Positions 18,005 to 19,879 of a stretch of 19,879 nt of DNA are shown in pieces. Every line of letters begins with the position of its first letter. Positions within the stretch are counted from its first letter, which is position 1. This DNA is from Clavulina sp. PMI_390 (Eukaryota > Basidiomycota > Agaricomycetes > Cantharellales > Hydnaceae). The translations under genes and the position numbers were made by a program. Under the pieces are notes generated by a model. It was not told where the DNA came from, ran no database searches, and saw only the letters and a list, made by a program, of their open reading frames with translations. The stretch lies in assembly GCA_015039315.1 (NCBI GenBank), contig WIDE01000222.1:5709-25587 (forward strand). Reading direction: 5' to 3'.

Positions 18005-19879
18005 CCGCGGACGAAAGGTCCTGCACGGTAGCGCCGCAATGATAAATAAAACCGCAAATGTCTCCTAGAGGGGGAATTAAGAGTACAGATACGTCATTTT
18101 TTTCATGTAGGCGCCAAATTCACCCGAGGAGCATGGGTTACAATCAGTAGTGGTGTTTGCGACAGCCCAGACAGCGAAAGTCTAATAGGTATTTGAACGG
18201 GTTACACACGATAAAGGAGACTTGGGGCGTCTGAACCGGCCAAAATTCCTAAACAATTTGCAGAGTGGAACGGAGGAACTGTGATTAGCTGTGGCTGATG
18301 GTTATGTAGACAGACTTCTTCAGCACCTAACCGCCCTGGAGTGCCGCTGGTTCCACGCGAAGCAGAGGCGTACGAATAACACATGGTCAAGGAGATGCAG
18401 TACCTCAGCGACGTTTAGGAAGATCCGCCCGCCTCACTCGCGTTCCACGCGAAGAGGGCAAGGAGAGAATGCGGCGCCCGTATCTAGGAGTGCGTCTCTG
18501 AGGTTGTTACGCTGTTGTTTCATCGGGGTTGAGGGTTGCGGGGCAATTCGAGGGAAGGCGCCGGTGGATGATGGGAAAAGATAGGGGCAGGAAGACCAAA
18601 CCGGTCGAAGTGTCCGGATTGGCGTCTGAAGCAGGACTAAAAAAATGTTGTGCTCGTCGTTGCATGCAGAGATGTCGTGCTGCATCTCGTAGCCTCGCGT
18701 TCAAGGTGAAATCCATTGAGGGATAAGTGTTTGGGTTGATGGAGTCACGGAATCGTAGCGCAATGATCGCGCGGTGAGGAACCATACCATTGAGGGTTTC
18801 TGCGTCATTGTGGCCCAGTGGCACTGGAGGTGGGACGCATAATGTGGAAGTGGTAGGCGCATTGGCGCAGTGGCGGCAGGGTGACACATTGCGCTCTCTC
18901 TGGGTAAAGGCTCTGTTAGGGCTACATAGCTTCTATCAGGCACAAAACCAAGGCCATTTGGACGTTTTGGGAAAGCCAGTCATGAACCCGGCGTCAGTGC
19001 GCCAAAAAGATCCGCGGCGCTGGAGCACAACTGTCATGATACACCAGCATCTTAGCCGCGTCGTTTTAGGTGCTCGTGGATGCGAACGAGGTGGATCTCC
19101 AACCCGAATCTCATGTTTTCTGAGGGTTTCATAACCAATCTGACGCCAACGGAACGCCTATGACGTGGTAAAGGGCACGGTGCTATCCGGAGAGAGGATA
19201 TTTATGAGTTTCAAGATAACACCCCTGATCAGTCTGTGTTCGGCGGGATTCTTATCTCGCAACTATTCAAAATGGCATAATGGTACAACCATACGTGGAG
19301 AGTTCCTCAGTGACCGGTGGGCACATAGAGGTGTGGAAGGGGATCTCCATAGGAGAGGTATGATCATCAGTGTTGTTGACACTTGAAGGTGGGTAGTGAC
19401 CACTAAGGAGAGGATAGAACGGAATTTTATAACCAAACTGAGAATTTCACAGCTAGGAGGTCCCAATAAGTTACCGCGCTCTAGGATTTCAGGCCGGCAG
19501 AAGCCCAAATTCGGCGACTTCTCTGGAACATAGTGTTCATTCTCCTCTGCATACCCAGATGAGCGTCGTGGGTAGGCCTAGTAGGCATTAGAGGCTGCGC
19601 CCTGTGAGCATTTCAGTGTCAACTCACTATTCGGGGTTCTGGAGGATATAAATTGGGTTCATCTCAATAGGCTAGCATATGACGAGCAAAAGTCGTGGTG
19701 TCTGTCCACGCGGAACTGGTGGTTGATGTGGAGCAGGGATTTAGCTGGGAACTAGGTGGAGCTTGGACCCGATCACTCTCTCATGCGGCCAACGCTCATG
19801 CAAGCGCGCGCGGTGGATGTTGATTGGCCACAGAAGAGTGCCGATGCATAGCGCGGAGTTTTGTGTGGCTCTGTTGTGG
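18005..19879. other. Right flank without a recognisable gene
   Basis: The 5' side of gene D and its promoter should lie at the left edge. Open frames occur on both strands between about 18290 and 19130 (up to 126 codons on the minus strand, 18887-18507). They lack ATG starts, overlap each other, and show no motif. A 13-base direct repeat GTTCCACGCGAAG occurs near 18350 and again near 18441. I see nothing else I can name. Confidence 0.4.

Noticed and set aside
18507..18887. 126-codon minus-strand frame, Pro/Ala/Arg-rich
   Set aside because: It has no ATG at the start and is overlapped by open frames on the other strand. No domain is seen, so it is not listed as a gene.
1..19879. CRISPR array, rRNA, prophage or bacterial operon
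   Set aside because: There are no regularly spaced repeats, no rRNA-like sequence and no co-directional uninterrupted genes. The short spliceosomal introns show the DNA is eukaryotic.

Overview
The window looks like nuclear DNA of a filamentous fungus, most likely a basidiomycete (mushroom-type, Agaricomycotina). The recognisable genes are split by many very short introns (about 47-84 bp, GT...AG). One gene encodes the eukaryotic protein SAP18, and the others form a small cluster of lineage-expanded protein-kinase-like genes. No rRNA, tRNA, CRISPR or prokaryotic operon structure was seen. The species call is inference.

Layout. The left third (1-5400) is gene-poor. It carries one well-defined insertion: a 1,277-bp DNA-transposon-like element (306-1582) with 40-bp terminal inverted repeats (one mismatch), a perfect 9-bp target-site duplication and GC-rich subterminal hairpins. 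No transposase is visible, so it is probably non-autonomous, and the 9-bp duplication points to a Mutator-like mover. The rest of the left third holds only short unconvincing ORFs. From 5426 to 7171 (+) lies kinase gene A. At 7868-8900 (+) is a SAP18 orthologue with a long arginine/serine-rich tail. Kinase gene B (10878-9139, -) converges on SAP18. A decayed kinase copy C (13077-11797, -) follows, then about 3.3 kb of mostly non-coding DNA with small repeats. Kinase gene D (18004-16409, -) comes next. The last 1.9 kb holds nothing I can name.

The kinase family is the centre of interest. A (485 aa), B (481 aa) and D (453 aa) share one gene architecture. In the kinase part every intron is phase 0, and the exons match almost codon for codon (85/86/85, then 62/62/60, then 25/25/25 codons, then the C-lobe). 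A 25-codon exon ends exactly after HGD[LI]HP, so the catalytic loop is always split before Gly-Asn. All three keep the glycine-rich loop, the alpha-C Glu, the catalytic Asp/Asn and DFG. All three also have Arg in place of the beta-3 ATP-anchoring Lys, and His in place of the Lys usual two residues after the catalytic Asp. Copy C has lost still more (Gly at beta-3, HSD, LFG, stops, frameshift) and is a pseudogene. The pattern suggests a birth-and-death family of atypical or lysine-less kinases, or pseudokinases used as scaffolds. SAP18 is a housekeeping gene (Sin3/HDAC and ASAP/exon-junction complexes) that happens to sit inside the cluster.
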